From assembly GCA_903910445.1 (NCBI GenBank), contig CAIVZR010000025.1, positions 1-64,000 of the forward strand: 64,000 nucleotides of DNA. Reading direction: 5' to 3'. The DNA comes from an uncultured Bacteroidota bacterium (GTDB taxonomy: Bacteria > Bacteroidota > Bacteroidia > UKL13-3). The notes below the pieces were generated by a model. It was not told the origin of the DNA. It was given only the letters and a program-made list of their open reading frames with translations, and searched no databases. Position 1 is the stretch's first letter, and the number at the start of each line of letters is the position of its first letter. The translations under genes were made by a program, and so were the position numbers. Below are positions 1 through 8,565 of this stretch, piece by piece.

Positions 1-579
1 GATAGCGGCTATGCCTACAAAGTAGCCATTTGGCAAGAAAGTAAAAGGCAAGAAGGTTATGCAGCCCAATACGGTTTTGTTGATAGCGCATGCACCCATG
101 TGCTTAAAGAAAATTTACAGAGCTATACCACCTATCATGCTCAAGGGGTATTAAATTTTTTCATTGCACCGGGCCGTGAATTCATCAATGGCTACCTCAA
201 CAAGAATGAGGCGGAACCTAAAAGTTTTATTAAGGAGGTGAATGTAAACGGATGGCAAGGTGCCTGGGATTATTTTCAATCACAACCTATTTCTCTGCTC
301 TTGCTGAATGTACTCGTTACCCTTTGGAATGTATTTCTATTATTGGGTTTGATAGGCTTTGTACTATTACGCCGGATTCCACTTTGTATTAAAATCATCA
401 CCATCTTGCTCATCTTTTATATAGCAGGAGTTTCTTCTTTAGCAATCGGTACAGCACGTTATAAAATAGCTATTTATCCTATCCTTCTTTTTTGCAATGC
501 ATGTTATTTCAGGCTCAGCACCAATCCATTAATACAGCGTTTTAAGAATCGTCTTTTACCTCCATTCGGGGCTTTTTAG
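1..579 (+). CDS. C-terminal part of a membrane glycosyltransferase-like protein (5' end outside window)
   Basis: The reading frame is open from base 1 to the TAG at 577-579, so the window holds only the last 192 codons. An in-frame ATG at 100 is probably internal. Two or three hydrophobic segments are visible (around LLLLNVLVTLWNVFLLLG and IITILLIFYIAGVSSLAIG). They are followed by a short basic tail after an ARYKIAIYPILL stretch, which resembles the end of ArnT/PMT-type (GT39-like) polytopic glycosyltransferases. That family transfers sugars from lipid carriers at the membrane. The assignment rests on general pattern only. The kynureninase gene follows 12 bases later with its own promoter box, so the two need not be one operon. 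Confidence 0.45.
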   Translation, partial: DSGYAYKVAIWQESKRQEGYAAQYGFVDSACTHVLKENLQSYTTYHAQGVLNFFIAPGREFINGYLNKNEAEPKSFIKEVNVNGWQGAWDYFQSQPISLLLLNVLVTLWNVFLLLGLIGFVLLRRIPLCIKIITILLIFYIAGVSSLAIGTARYKIAIYPILLFCNACYFRLSTNPLIQRFKNRLLPPFGAF

Positions 580-587
580 TACTTTCG
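580..587 (+). promoter_or_regulatory. -7 promoter box of kynU
   Basis: TACTTTCG matches the Bacteroidota -7 consensus TAnnTTTG with one change. It starts directly after the stop codon of the upstream gene and ends four bases before the kynU ATG, so the transcript would be almost or fully leaderless. No convincing -33 TTG was found. Confidence 0.45.
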
Positions 588-591
588 CGCC

Positions 592-1839
592 ATGGTTTTT
601 CAAAATAGTTTGGAGTTCGCTCGTCAACTCGATGCGCTAGATTCTTTATCGCATTTCAGAAATGAATTTCATTTAATTGAAGGTAAAATATATTTGTGTG
701 GCAACTCCCTTGGATTACAGCCCAAAGCGGCCAGAGCTGCAGTAGAGCAAGAGTTTTTCGATTGGCAAACATTTGGCGTTGAAGGTCATTTTGATGGTAA
801 AAATCCCTGGTTTCATTACCATAAATTCCTGACTCAAAAAACGGCCAATATGGTGGGGGCGTTACCACAAGAGGTGGTAGTAATGAATAATTTAACGGTG
901 AATCTTCATTTGTTGATGGTGAGCTTTTATCGCCCAACTGCTACTCGCTATAAAATCATCATGGAAGGGGGGGCCTTTCCTTCCGATCAATATGCAATGG
1001 AAACACAAGCTCGTTTTCATGGCTTGGATCCCGATAAGGCCATCATCGAATTGATGCCACGTGAAGGGGAGTATACACTGCGCACGGAAGATATCATCAA
1101 AACAATTGAAGAGAATGCCGACTCACTGGCCTTGGTAATGATGGGTGGCGTGAATTACTATACAGGACAGGCTTTCGATATGAAAGCAATTACAGAGGCA
1201 GCGCATAAGGCGGGTGCCTATGCTGGTTTTGATTTGGCACATGCTGCTGGGAATCTGCTATTGCAGCTTCATGCATGGAATGTTGACTTTGCCTGCTGGT
1301 GTACCTATAAATACCTGAATTCGGGTCCTGGTGGTACTTCGGGTGTTTTTATTCATGAACGCAATGCCTCCGATACAACCATACCTCGCTTTGGAGGCTG
1401 GTGGGGACATGATGAAGCCACGCGTTTTAAAATGCTCAAAGGCTTCAAACCCACGTCAACCGCCGAAGGATGGCAATTGAGTAATGCCCAGGTATTTCCT
1501 ATGGCAATTCATAATGTATCACTCGAAATGTTTGAACGTGCTGGCATGAGTAATATTCGAGCTAAAAGTGAATTGCTCACGGGCTTCCTCGAGTTCTTAT
1601 TGAACGAGGTGGATACAAAAAAACAATTCGAAATTATTACCCCTAAAAACGCGGAGGATAGAGGTTGTCAGCTTAGCTTATTATTCGCTCAAAATGGTCG
1701 TGCTACCTTCGATAAGTTACTCGAAAACAATGTTATTGCCGATTGGCGCGAACCGAATGTATTGCGCATGGGACCGGCTCCTTTGTACAATTCGTTTGAA
1801 GATATGTGGCATACGGCCCAGGCCATGAAGAGCGTTTAA
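592..1839 (+). CDS. kynU: Kynureninase
   Basis: This 415-residue protein has the length and motif order of kynureninase, the PLP enzyme that cleaves kynurenine (or 3-hydroxykynurenine) to anthranilate (or 3-hydroxyanthranilate) and alanine in tryptophan breakdown. Visible features are the LCGNSLGLQP motif near residue 36, the PLP-site region GGAFPSDQYAM, the aspartate in FDLAHAAGN, and the PLP lysine at about residue 240 in CTYKYLNSGPGG. The FGGWWGHD segment is also typical of the family. The ATG at 592 gives the expected N-terminus and follows a -7 box by four bases. No other kynurenine-pathway gene is nearby. It is a soluble cytoplasmic enzyme, and its 3' end faces the DUF2079 gene with only 13 bases between them. 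Confidence 0.95.
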   Translation: MVFQNSLEFARQLDALDSLSHFRNEFHLIEGKIYLCGNSLGLQPKAARAAVEQEFFDWQTFGVEGHFDGKNPWFHYHKFLTQKTANMVGALPQEVVVMNNLTVNLHLLMVSFYRPTATRYKIIMEGGAFPSDQYAMETQARFHGLDPDKAIIELMPREGEYTLRTEDIIKTIEENADSLALVMMGGVNYYTGQAFDMKAITEAAHKAGAYAGFDLAHAAGNLLLQLHAWNVDFACWCTYKYLNSGPGGTSGVFIHERNASDTTIPRFGGWWGHDEATRFKMLKGFKPTSTAEGWQLSNAQVFPMAIHNVSLEMFERAGMSNIRAKSELLTGFLEFLLNEVDTKKQFEIITPKNAEDRGCQLSLLFAQNGRATFDKLLENNVIADWREPNVLRMGPAPLYNSFEDMWHTAQAMKSV

Positions 1840-1852
1840 TTAGTATCGATTT

Positions 1853-3373
1853 TTAGTTTTCAGATTCGATTTCTATTTCGGTCCATTCACCATGGATGCC
1901 TGCCCTCGATACATATACTGTATCTTCTGCTTCTGTGTAAATATATAACTTCTCCTTGTAAATCATATGTAGCGGGTGTTTCATGATGCTTGATACATCT
2001 GGAATCTCCTCTCTATTATAGCTTGCCAAAATCATTCGAGGCGCATAATATGCATTTTGATAGGCATTAAGCCAAACCAAATCTTGCTTGTGAAATGCTC
2101 CAAACACACGGTACATGGGGGCTACAGGGTAATGTGCCGGAAGTTGTTTTGCAATTAATGCAGCATCGGCAAATTCGGGGTTCAACCCAAATTCTATATT
2201 GGGTCCAAACACTTCAACAATGCTTTCGCCAATACTAAAGCGAGTAACATAACAGTTTTTGAAAAAAGTAATTTGAAACTGACATATTGCCCAGCCAAAC
2301 AATAAGCATGCTAGGGATCTTGCCCCATTAGGGTAAATAATGATTCGTGGCGAATGCATTAACGATACTGCTAAAACACAGAGCCAGTAAGCCCAGTACA
2401 TGCTGAGTCGGGGAGACCATAGTAGTGAGAAATAGTTTTTAATCATCACACCGCCATCCAACGAATAAAGCAAGCCTGATAAGAAATTCAAGACCAAAAT
2501 AGGAATCGAAAAGAGGATTACTCCAAAGGTAAATCGCCATCCAGAATACAAATAAATTAAAATCAATAAGCCAATGGTAAGTTGTATTCGTTGTAATAAT
2601 AAATACTGTATCGATGCAATGATATCCGCAATGGGCACTTCGTTAAATGTTTGAAATATCATTCCTGAGCGGGTTTCACCCCAGTTGTTCTGATAGCGTA
2701 ACCAGGTCATGCCCGCCATTAATACGAGCCCACAAAGTGCACTGATGATAGCAAAGCGACTTGCAAATTGTTTCCAGTGAATTTCTCTGTGGTGCAATTT
2801 CCCCCATTCAATAACTACCCAAATACTCCATAAAACTACCACGGCATCTTCTTTTACTAAGATAATTAAGAAGGCCCAAAGCCAGTACCAGCGGCTATTT
2901 TGTAGGAAGGATGCAAGAAATAATAAACCCAAAGGCACCAATAGCATCTCTGCATGAAAACCAAAATGCTCGTTATGAAAAACAAAATAGGAGAGGGGGC
3001 TCGTGTATATTAATACAAAAAGTAAAATCGATTGGAAGGAAGCTTCACGCTGCTCCATTAATTTTATTACCGCATATAATGAGGCAATGACGCCCAGAAA
3101 GAGCGCTATGAAAAGCCCGTAGGCGCTAAAAAAATAAGTGAATAGCCCCAGGAAGGGATCGATAAAATAATTATGAAACTTACTATGTAACCCAAAGCTA
3201 TTCTCGTAAAAGAGAGGTTTGCCTATAAGCCAATCTCGGCTCAATTGAAAGTGCGAAAAAATATCGGAGGTATAATCGCTTCGCTGAAAATGCAGGCACT
3301 TTACCACAAAATAGAAAAGAAATACAGCCGTACCCAACCCCAATAATCCTTTCGACGATGGCTTTAATTTCAT
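1853..3373 (-). CDS. DUF2079 family multi-pass membrane protein
   Basis: About ten hydrophobic segments are spread over the protein. The N-terminal half carries the DUF2079-like block SDIFSHFQLSRDWLIGKP with FHNYFIDPFLGLFTYFF after it. DUF2079 proteins are integral membrane proteins of unknown function with a distant resemblance to GT-C glycosyltransferases. The start was set at the ATG at 3371-3373 (MKLKPSSKG), giving 506 residues. A longer frame reaching 3487 would run through the divergent promoter and into the neighbouring methyltransferase gene and lacks family similarity. The genes around it (GT39-like fragment, methyltransferase, methyltransferase-GT2 fusion) suggest a role in envelope sugar or lipid chemistry, which is inference. 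Confidence 0.75.
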   Translation of the reverse strand: MKLKPSSKGLLGLGTAVFLFYFVVKCLHFQRSDYTSDIFSHFQLSRDWLIGKPLFYENSFGLHSKFHNYFIDPFLGLFTYFFSAYGLFIALFLGVIASLYAVIKLMEQREASFQSILLFVLIYTSPLSYFVFHNEHFGFHAEMLLVPLGLLFLASFLQNSRWYWLWAFLIILVKEDAVVVLWSIWVVIEWGKLHHREIHWKQFASRFAIISALCGLVLMAGMTWLRYQNNWGETRSGMIFQTFNEVPIADIIASIQYLLLQRIQLTIGLLILIYLYSGWRFTFGVILFSIPILVLNFLSGLLYSLDGGVMIKNYFSLLWSPRLSMYWAYWLCVLAVSLMHSPRIIIYPNGARSLACLLFGWAICQFQITFFKNCYVTRFSIGESIVEVFGPNIEFGLNPEFADAALIAKQLPAHYPVAPMYRVFGAFHKQDLVWLNAYQNAYYAPRMILASYNREEIPDVSSIMKHPLHMIYKEKLYIYTEAEDTVYVSRAGIHGEWTEIEIESEN

Positions 3374-3397
3374 TTTATGTGATAAAAATCGATTTGC

Positions 3398-3420
3398 CAA
3401 AAATACATTTTCTATTTTTG
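3398..3420. promoter_or_regulatory. Divergent -7 boxes between DUF2079 gene and methyltransferase
   Basis: TATTTTTG is present on the minus strand (3398-3405, toward the DUF2079 gene) and on the plus strand (3413-3420, toward the methyltransferase). Both match TAnnTTTG exactly. The plus-strand box ends six bases before the ATG at 3427, which decides that start over an upstream ATG at 3358. Confidence 0.55.
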
Positions 3421-3426
3421 CCCGCA

Positions 3427-4191
3427 ATGGGTTTTTTGGATATAAAGCATTCCGAACATTTTGATATTGATGATCCGAGGCGCACACTGCAGCATCGGAA
3501 TATTATTTTGTCGAAGCCATTTCTGAAAAAACTTTACGAAGAATGGTATGGTTTTTTTAAGAAGGAAGCCAGTTCGTTGCCTCCCGGCATATTGCTCGAA
3601 TTGGGCTCTGGTGGTGGGTTCCTGAAGTCGGTATTGCCCCAAATAATTACTTCCGATGTGCTTGAATTGCCTGGTTTGGTTGATCAGGTGTGTTATGCTC
3701 AAAGCCTTCCATTTGAAGCAGAAAGTATCTCCGGAATTATAATGACCGATGTGTTTCATCATATACCCGATAGCGCCGCTTTCTTAAAAGAAGCTCAAAG
3801 AGTTCTTAAACCTGGAGGCCGAATTATGATGAGTGAGCCAGCGAATACTATTTGGGGTAAATTCATTTATCAAAATTTCCATCACGAGCCGTTCAACCCC
3901 GAGGGCGATTGGTTTATTCCACCCGCAGGCCCCATGAGTGGCTCGAATCAAGCATTGCCATATATCGTTTTCGAACGCGATCGAACACGCTTCGAACAAG
4001 AATTCCCCAACCTAAAAATTAAATCAATTAAATACCATACTCCAGTAAGATACCTGCTTAGTGGAGGAGTTTCGAAAAAGCAATTGGTACCCGATTTTTC
4101 ATTTGGATTTTTTAAAGTATTGGAGCAAGGAATGCTTCTGTTGAGCAAACATTTTGCTATGTTTGAAACCATTGTCATCGAGAAAGAATGA
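3427..4191 (+). CDS. Class I SAM-dependent methyltransferase
   Basis: This 255-residue protein has a Rossmann-type methyltransferase core. Motif I is LLELGSGGGFL, the acidic position after beta-2 lies in ITSDVLELP, and motif IV/post-motif IV reads IIMTDVFHHIPD, with VLKPGGRIMMSEP as motif V-like. The PGGR and HHIPD elements place it in the Methyltransf_11/UbiE-like group. The substrate is not evident. The start at 3427 is supported by the promoter box at 3413-3420. Its stop codon overlaps the start of the next gene by four bases (ATGA), so translation of the two is probably coupled. They likely act together on a lipid or sugar precursor. Confidence 0.8.
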   Translation: MGFLDIKHSEHFDIDDPRRTLQHRNIILSKPFLKKLYEEWYGFFKKEASSLPPGILLELGSGGGFLKSVLPQIITSDVLELPGLVDQVCYAQSLPFEAESISGIIMTDVFHHIPDSAAFLKEAQRVLKPGGRIMMSEPANTIWGKFIYQNFHHEPFNPEGDWFIPPAGPMSGSNQALPYIVFERDRTRFEQEFPNLKIKSIKYHTPVRYLLSGGVSKKQLVPDFSFGFFKVLEQGMLLLSKHFAMFETIVIEKE

Positions 4192-5606
4192 ACAAGATAG
4201 ATATTCGAAAGTATTTTAATGAGATTGCCCAAAAGCGTTTGAAAATTCGCAAAGGGAACCGCTATTATTGGGATGATATTACCCGTTATTGCAATTATTT
4301 TATTCACCCCGACAATAGTGTTATCGAAATAGGCTGCGGCAATGGTGAGATGTTGGCTCAAATTAATGGGACTCGCAAAGTGGGTATCGATTTTAGCGAC
4401 GCCATGATTGCCAATGCCAGCAAGAGTTTTCCTGATATTGCATTTCATACAATGGATGCGGAAGATTTTGTATTGAATGAAAAATTCGATGTCATCATCA
4501 TCTCCAACCTCACAGGTTACTTGAACGATATTCAGAAATGCTTTACCAATCTGCACCAGCTTTGCCACCGCAATACAAAAATCATTGTTACTTCCTATAA
4601 TTATTTGTGGGAGCCAGCACTCAAGTTTGCCGAAAAAATTGGGTTGAAACACTCTACACCCGATCAAAACTGGCTTACCAAGGCCGACCTTAAAAATCTG
4701 TTGTATGTAGCGGGTTTCGATGTTTACAAAACTTCGCAAAGACAAATATTACCCGTGAATATCCCTTTGCTCGCCTGGTTTTCTAATAAGGTATTGTCGC
4801 AGCTGCCTGTGTTTAACTGGTTTTGTATTAATCATTTTTTCTTCGCCAAACAAAATATACAGTTTCTCAAATCAGAGGAACTGCAGTTTACTGTAAGTGT
4901 GGTGGTGCCTGCTCGTAATGAAGCTGGCAATATTGAGAATGCTGTGAAACGCTTGCCCAATATGGGTAAGGGAGTAGAACTCATATTTATTGAGGGCAAT
5001 AGTACCGACAATACTTGGGAGGTGATTCAAGAGGTTGCCGAAAGATACAAGGATACCCATCAAATAAAAATCGGGCGTCAGGATGGGAAAGGCAAGGGCG
5101 ATGCCGTGCGCAAAGGATTTGGGATGGCCACCGGCGATATCCTCATGATTTTGGATGCCGACCTCACCGTACCGCCCGAAGACCTTCCTAAATTTTATGA
5201 ATCCATTGCCAGCGGTAAAGGCGATTTCATCAATGGATCCCGTTTGGTATATCAAATGGAGAATAATGCCATGCGCTTTCTAAATATTATCGGGAATAAG
5301 TTCTTTAGCCTGGCGTTTACTTGGTTGCTTTCTCAATCGTTTAAAGATACCCTTTGCGGCACCAAGGTTATTTTCAGGGAAGATTACAACCGACTCATCT
5401 CCAACAGGAAATTCTTCGGTGATTTTGATCCTTTTGGCGATTTCGACCTCATTTTTGGGGCCTATAAGCTGAATCTGAAAATTATTGAAATCCCCATCCG
5501 ATACAAGGAAAGAACCTATGGAAGCACCAATATCAGCCGTTTCAAGCATGGGCTCATTTTATTGAGGATGTGTATCTTCGCTGCCCGCAAAATAAAATTC
5601 TATTAG
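4188..5606 (+). CDS. Methyltransferase-glycosyltransferase (GT2) fusion protein
   Basis: Two domains are visible in 472 residues. Residues about 1-200 form a class I methyltransferase (motif I VIEIGCGNGEML, then GIDFSDAMI and DVIIISNLTGYL). Residues about 230-472 form a family 2 glycosyltransferase of the dolichol-phosphate-mannose synthase type: VSVVVPARNEAGNIENAV, the EGNSTDNTWEVI segment, the GKGKGDAVRKGF loop, and the metal-binding DAD in LMILDADLTVPPED. The late RYKERTYGSTNISRF block is also typical of this GT2 branch. No long hydrophobic anchor is obvious. The gene overlaps the upstream methyltransferase by ATGA. Likely chemistry is transfer of a sugar to a polyprenyl phosphate plus a methylation; the substrates are unknown. 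Confidence 0.85.
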   Translation: MNKIDIRKYFNEIAQKRLKIRKGNRYYWDDITRYCNYFIHPDNSVIEIGCGNGEMLAQINGTRKVGIDFSDAMIANASKSFPDIAFHTMDAEDFVLNEKFDVIIISNLTGYLNDIQKCFTNLHQLCHRNTKIIVTSYNYLWEPALKFAEKIGLKHSTPDQNWLTKADLKNLLYVAGFDVYKTSQRQILPVNIPLLAWFSNKVLSQLPVFNWFCINHFFFAKQNIQFLKSEELQFTVSVVVPARNEAGNIENAVKRLPNMGKGVELIFIEGNSTDNTWEVIQEVAERYKDTHQIKIGRQDGKGKGDAVRKGFGMATGDILMILDADLTVPPEDLPKFYESIASGKGDFINGSRLVYQMENNAMRFLNIIGNKFFSLAFTWLLSQSFKDTLCGTKVIFREDYNRLISNRKFFGDFDPFGDFDLIFGAYKLNLKIIEIPIRYKERTYGSTNISRFKHGLILLRMCIFAARKIKFY

Positions 5607-5631
5607 GATTTCATTATTTCGGTTATTTTTT

Positions 5632-5639
5632 TACCTTTG
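5632..5639 (+). promoter_or_regulatory. -7 promoter box of rpmH
   Basis: TACCTTTG matches TAnnTTTG exactly and lies 43 bases before the rpmH ATG. It is the only good promoter-like element in the gap after the fusion gene. Confidence 0.55.
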
Positions 5640-5682
5640 CAGCCCGATTTTTAGTTTTAACATCACATAAAAGAAAATATAT

Positions 5683-5841
5683 ATGTCAATTACATTCCAG
5701 CCATCGAACCGTAAACGCAGAAACAAACATGGATTCCGCGAACGCATGAGTACCAAAAACGGTAGAAAAGTATTGGCTGCTCGTCGTGCACGTGGCAGAA
5801 AACGACTTACTGTATCTGACGAAGGAAGTCACAAAAGATAA
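5683..5841 (+). CDS. rpmH: Large ribosomal subunit protein bL34
   Basis: This short gene encodes 52 residues beginning [18 protein letters not shown] and containing the signature [20 protein letters not shown]. That is diagnostic of bL34, a small basic protein of the 50S subunit. The C-terminal tail after RKRLTV (SDEGSHKR) is a short extension of the kind common in this phylum. It is followed by a terminator and then by rnpA and yidD, the conserved rpmH-rnpA-yidD neighbourhood. The window shows no dnaA, oriC-like repeats, yidC or mnmE beside it. Confidence 0.97.
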   Translation: MSITFQPSNRKRRNKHGFRERMSTKNGRKVLAARRARGRKRLTVSDEGSHKR

Positions 5842-5861
5842 GTTCGATGAATAAATAAAAT

Positions 5862-5897
5862 AAAGGCAGTTAGCATTTATGTTAACTGCCTTTTTAT
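5862..5897 (+). terminator. Terminator between rpmH and rnpA
   Basis: An 11-base stem (AAAGGCAGTTA with its complement TAACTGCCTTT) encloses a short loop and runs into a T-rich tail. It would end or attenuate rpmH transcripts and lower rnpA expression relative to rpmH. Confidence 0.8.
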
Positions 5898-5912
5898 TTT
5901 TGTAAAAATACG

Positions 5913-6296
5913 GTGCGGTTTACATTCACAAAAAATGAGCGGCTGTGTAGCCAGAAACTGATCGATGCATTAATGCAACGCAGTAACCCTTCATTTCTGA
6001 ATTTTCCTTTAATCTTTGTTTGGAAACAAACACCCTTACCTCCTCAAGCCAAAGTACAAGTACTCATATCGGTATCCAAACGCAAATTCAAGCGTGCCGT
6101 CGATCGCAATCAGGTGAAACGTTTGGTAAGAGAAGCCTATCGCCTCAATAAACACTTGCTCTTTGATGCCTTGAACGAGAAGCAATTAATTTTGCATATC
6201 AACTATATTGCTCCTCAAATACAAAGTTTTGAAGCCATTCAACATAGTTTATTAAATGGCTTTCATAAATTATTAAAAGAAATACAAACGTCATGA
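5913..6296 (+). CDS. rnpA: Ribonuclease P protein component
   Basis: The 127-residue basic protein is the protein subunit of RNase P, which matures the 5' ends of tRNAs. The family signature is [22 protein letters not shown] split over residues about 53-75, matching the RNR motif region. The N-terminus [19 protein letters not shown] is typical. The start codon is GTG at 5913; no ATG gives a full-length N-terminus. It overlaps yidD by four bases (ATGA). The RNase P RNA gene is not in this window. Confidence 0.92.
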   Translation: MRFTFTKNERLCSQKLIDALMQRSNPSFLNFPLIFVWKQTPLPPQAKVQVLISVSKRKFKRAVDRNQVKRLVREAYRLNKHLLFDALNEKQLILHINYIAPQIQSFEAIQHSLLNGFHKLLKEIQTS

Positions 6297-6502
6297 AGCA
6301 GCTACTCATTCTTGTTTTTAGAGGATATCAGCTATTGATTTCACCGATGCTGCCCAATGCATGCCGCTACGCCCCAACATGCTCTGAATACGGTATTCAA
6401 GCCGTTAGGAAGTATGGTGCATTCAAAGGAGGATGGATGGCAATCAAAAGAATTCTAAGATGTCATCCTTGGGGCGGACATGGATATGATCCTCTGCCCT
6501 GA
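6293..6502 (+). CDS. yidD: Membrane protein insertion efficiency factor YidD
   Basis: These 69 residues carry the family signature: an N-terminal hydrophobic/amphipathic helix with [17 protein letters not shown], then [14 protein letters not shown], and a C-terminal [14 protein letters not shown]. YidD proteins associate with the inner face of the membrane and help YidC-dependent insertion. The gene is translationally coupled to rnpA by a four-base overlap and closes the rpmH-rnpA-yidD group before a strong terminator. Confidence 0.95.
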   Translation: MKQLLILVFRGYQLLISPMLPNACRYAPTCSEYGIQAVRKYGAFKGGWMAIKRILRCHPWGGHGYDPLP

Positions 6503-6521
6503 ATTTTAAAATCCAATACAT

Positions 6522-6558
6522 AAAAAAAGCGCCATCGAATTTCGATAGCGCTTTTTTT
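6522..6558. terminator. Bidirectional terminator between yidD and the NHL/PKD gene
   Basis: A near-perfect stem (GCGCCATCGAA paired with TTCGATAGCGC) is flanked by seven A on the left and seven T on the right. It can therefore act for yidD on the plus strand and for the convergent secreted-protein gene on the minus strand. Confidence 0.88.
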
Positions 6559-6574
6559 ATAGGGTGAATTTCTT

Positions 6575-8521
6575 TTATTGAATCACAATTCTTTGGGTTG
6601 CAATTTTATCAGCACTCATTACTTTAATAAAGTAAACGCCATTTGATAAAGAAGGCAATTGAATGGTCTGCTCATTCGATTCGTTCAAACTAATATTAGC
6701 TACTTCTTGTCCTTGAATATTCATTACCGAAGCAGAAGCATTTTTTAAGCTTTCAGAGGTTACAAAGGTGAAGGTTCCATGATTTGGATTCGGGAAAATA
6801 CCAAAGGTGAAATCATTCTTTATTGTTTGAATACCTACTCCAGTTACTTGAATATAGTTGGTTTTAACTTTAGGAGTAACGGTGAATGAAGGATGTGTTA
6901 CATTCAAGGTCACAGAATAGAATCCTGTGTTTGAGAAACGAACCTGTGGATTGGTACTATTTTGAGTAGTAGTATTCAAATAGCTAATGGTTGATGGGTT
7001 AAATACCCATGAATACGAACAAGTAGCGTTATTGGTGGTTTGATTGGTAAACGTGAAAGTAGAGCTTGTATTTCCCAGAACCTTATCAGCAACGAAATCG
7101 GCAGTAGGAGCACCAGAAGCGTTACTTACTACAATATATCCAGTTCTGGTTTTTGTTCCAGTACCATAAGTATTCGTAGCATCTAATTTTACAGTATATG
7201 TTCCTGGATTATTAAATTTTATTTGTGGGTTTTTGCTGGTAGCACTGGTAGCTGCTTGATATGTAAAATCGATATTCACAGTTCCTGGTGTTATGGTCCA
7301 AGCCCATGATGATACCATACTTAAGCTCGTGTCTTTCATGGTGGCAATTGCGCCAGTGGCCAATGCAGTATAGTTCGAAGTAAAATCCACCACCGGACGC
7401 ATATCAATTGCTCGAATCAAGCCATTGCCATTATCACATACATATAGCGTAGTATTGTCGGTGCTTAACATCAAGCCTGTTGGGGCGTTGAAAAGAGCGG
7501 TAGTGTATACTCCATCGGTATTTCCGGGGGTTTGATGCACTCCGGCAAAAGTGAAAACATTATTTGTTGCCTTCTCACAACGACGAAGTGTATGTGCATT
7601 TAAGCTTGAAACAAAAAGCAAGTTTCCAGATAGGTCATACGTAATTCCTTCGGGTGCACGCAAGTTTACAGCATTAATTCGGTGACCATCACTTCCTTGA
7701 AATCCATTGGTGCCTCCAACCCATACTGTAACGGTTTGGGCGGTTAAGTCAATTTTACGAATTCTGCCATTTCCAAAATCACTTACATACAAAGCGTTTT
7801 CAGATGAAATAAATGTAATGCCTCTTGGTGATTTGAATTTAGCCGTAGCATAGTTCCCATCTACCAATCCACCATTTACGCCACTCGCCGTTCCACAAAG
7901 TGTTGTTACAGCGCCAGTAGCAATTACAATTTTACGAATCATGTGATTGTCTTCATCAGTAACATAAAAGTTCCCTGAATTATCTTTACAAATGCCCGAA
8001 GGGTGGTAGAAACGAGCGTTGGTACCTGTTCCATCAGTAGTGCCGGATAGTGCAATACCAGTGGTTGCTGGTGCTCCGCATAATGTCGTTACGCCTTGTG
8101 CATTTCCAATGGTGGTAAATGCATCAATCTTACGAATTGCATTATTATTCCAATCGCATACATAGATATTATTGCTGGCATCGCAAACAATACCTCTAGG
8201 GGTATTGAATAAAGCCGATGAACTATATGCATTGGTATAACCATAAGCTCCAGCAGTTCCTGGGGCAAATTGCGAGCCTACACGAGTATAAACGGTACCC
8301 GCTTTAATTAGCTTAATACAATGGTTAGCGTCATCAGAAACCCAAATATTGCCTAATGCATCGGTACACATACTGTGGGGTTGTGCCCATTTAGCGGAAG
8401 CCAATGCAACATTATTGCTATTGCCAGTGGTGGTTTTGTCGCCCGACCATACTGTGGTTGTTTGAGCGAATGAAGAAAGAGTAATAAGACTTACAAACAA
8501 AAGTTGTAAAATACGATTCAT
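6575..8521 (-). CDS. Secreted NHL-repeat / PKD-like protein with T9SS type A sorting domain
   Basis: The 648-residue protein starts with a clear signal peptide (MNRILQLLFVSLITLSSFAQ). Residues about 25-375 hold repeated NHL-type beta-propeller units recognisable by phrases such as GNIWVSDDANHCIKLI, NIYVCDWNNNAIRKID and LYVCDNGNGLIRAID. Residues about 375-560 contain two PKD-like segments (SWAWTITPG, CSYSWVFNPST with NPQIKFNNPGTY and NPQVRFSNTGFY). The last about 75 residues form a T9SS type A C-terminal domain (FGIFPNPNHGTFTF, then SNGVYFIKVMSADKIATQ). It should be exported through the Sec and type IX systems to the cell surface or medium. What it binds is unknown. Confidence 0.88.
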   Translation of the reverse strand: MNRILQLLFVSLITLSSFAQTTTVWSGDKTTTGNSNNVALASAKWAQPHSMCTDALGNIWVSDDANHCIKLIKAGTVYTRVGSQFAPGTAGAYGYTNAYSSSALFNTPRGIVCDASNNIYVCDWNNNAIRKIDAFTTIGNAQGVTTLCGAPATTGIALSGTTDGTGTNARFYHPSGICKDNSGNFYVTDEDNHMIRKIVIATGAVTTLCGTASGVNGGLVDGNYATAKFKSPRGITFISSENALYVSDFGNGRIRKIDLTAQTVTVWVGGTNGFQGSDGHRINAVNLRAPEGITYDLSGNLLFVSSLNAHTLRRCEKATNNVFTFAGVHQTPGNTDGVYTTALFNAPTGLMLSTDNTTLYVCDNGNGLIRAIDMRPVVDFTSNYTALATGAIATMKDTSLSMVSSWAWTITPGTVNIDFTYQAATSATSKNPQIKFNNPGTYTVKLDATNTYGTGTKTRTGYIVVSNASGAPTADFVADKVLGNTSSTFTFTNQTTNNATCSYSWVFNPSTISYLNTTTQNSTNPQVRFSNTGFYSVTLNVTHPSFTVTPKVKTNYIQVTGVGIQTIKNDFTFGIFPNPNHGTFTFVTSESLKNASASVMNIQGQEVANISLNESNEQTIQLPSLSNGVYFIKVMSADKIATQRIVIQ

Positions 8522-8565
8522 ATGGTTAGTGAGTTAATTTCGTTTAAAATGCGAATATAATGGTT

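Noticed and set aside
3948-4745. 265-codon minus-strand frame
   Set aside because: It lies antisense to two coupled genes with clear methyltransferase motifs and has no recognisable domain.
5607-5682. Replication origin beside rpmH
   Set aside because: Although rpmH-rnpA often lies near oriC in other bacteria, no dnaA, DnaA-box cluster or AT-rich unwinding repeat is visible here.
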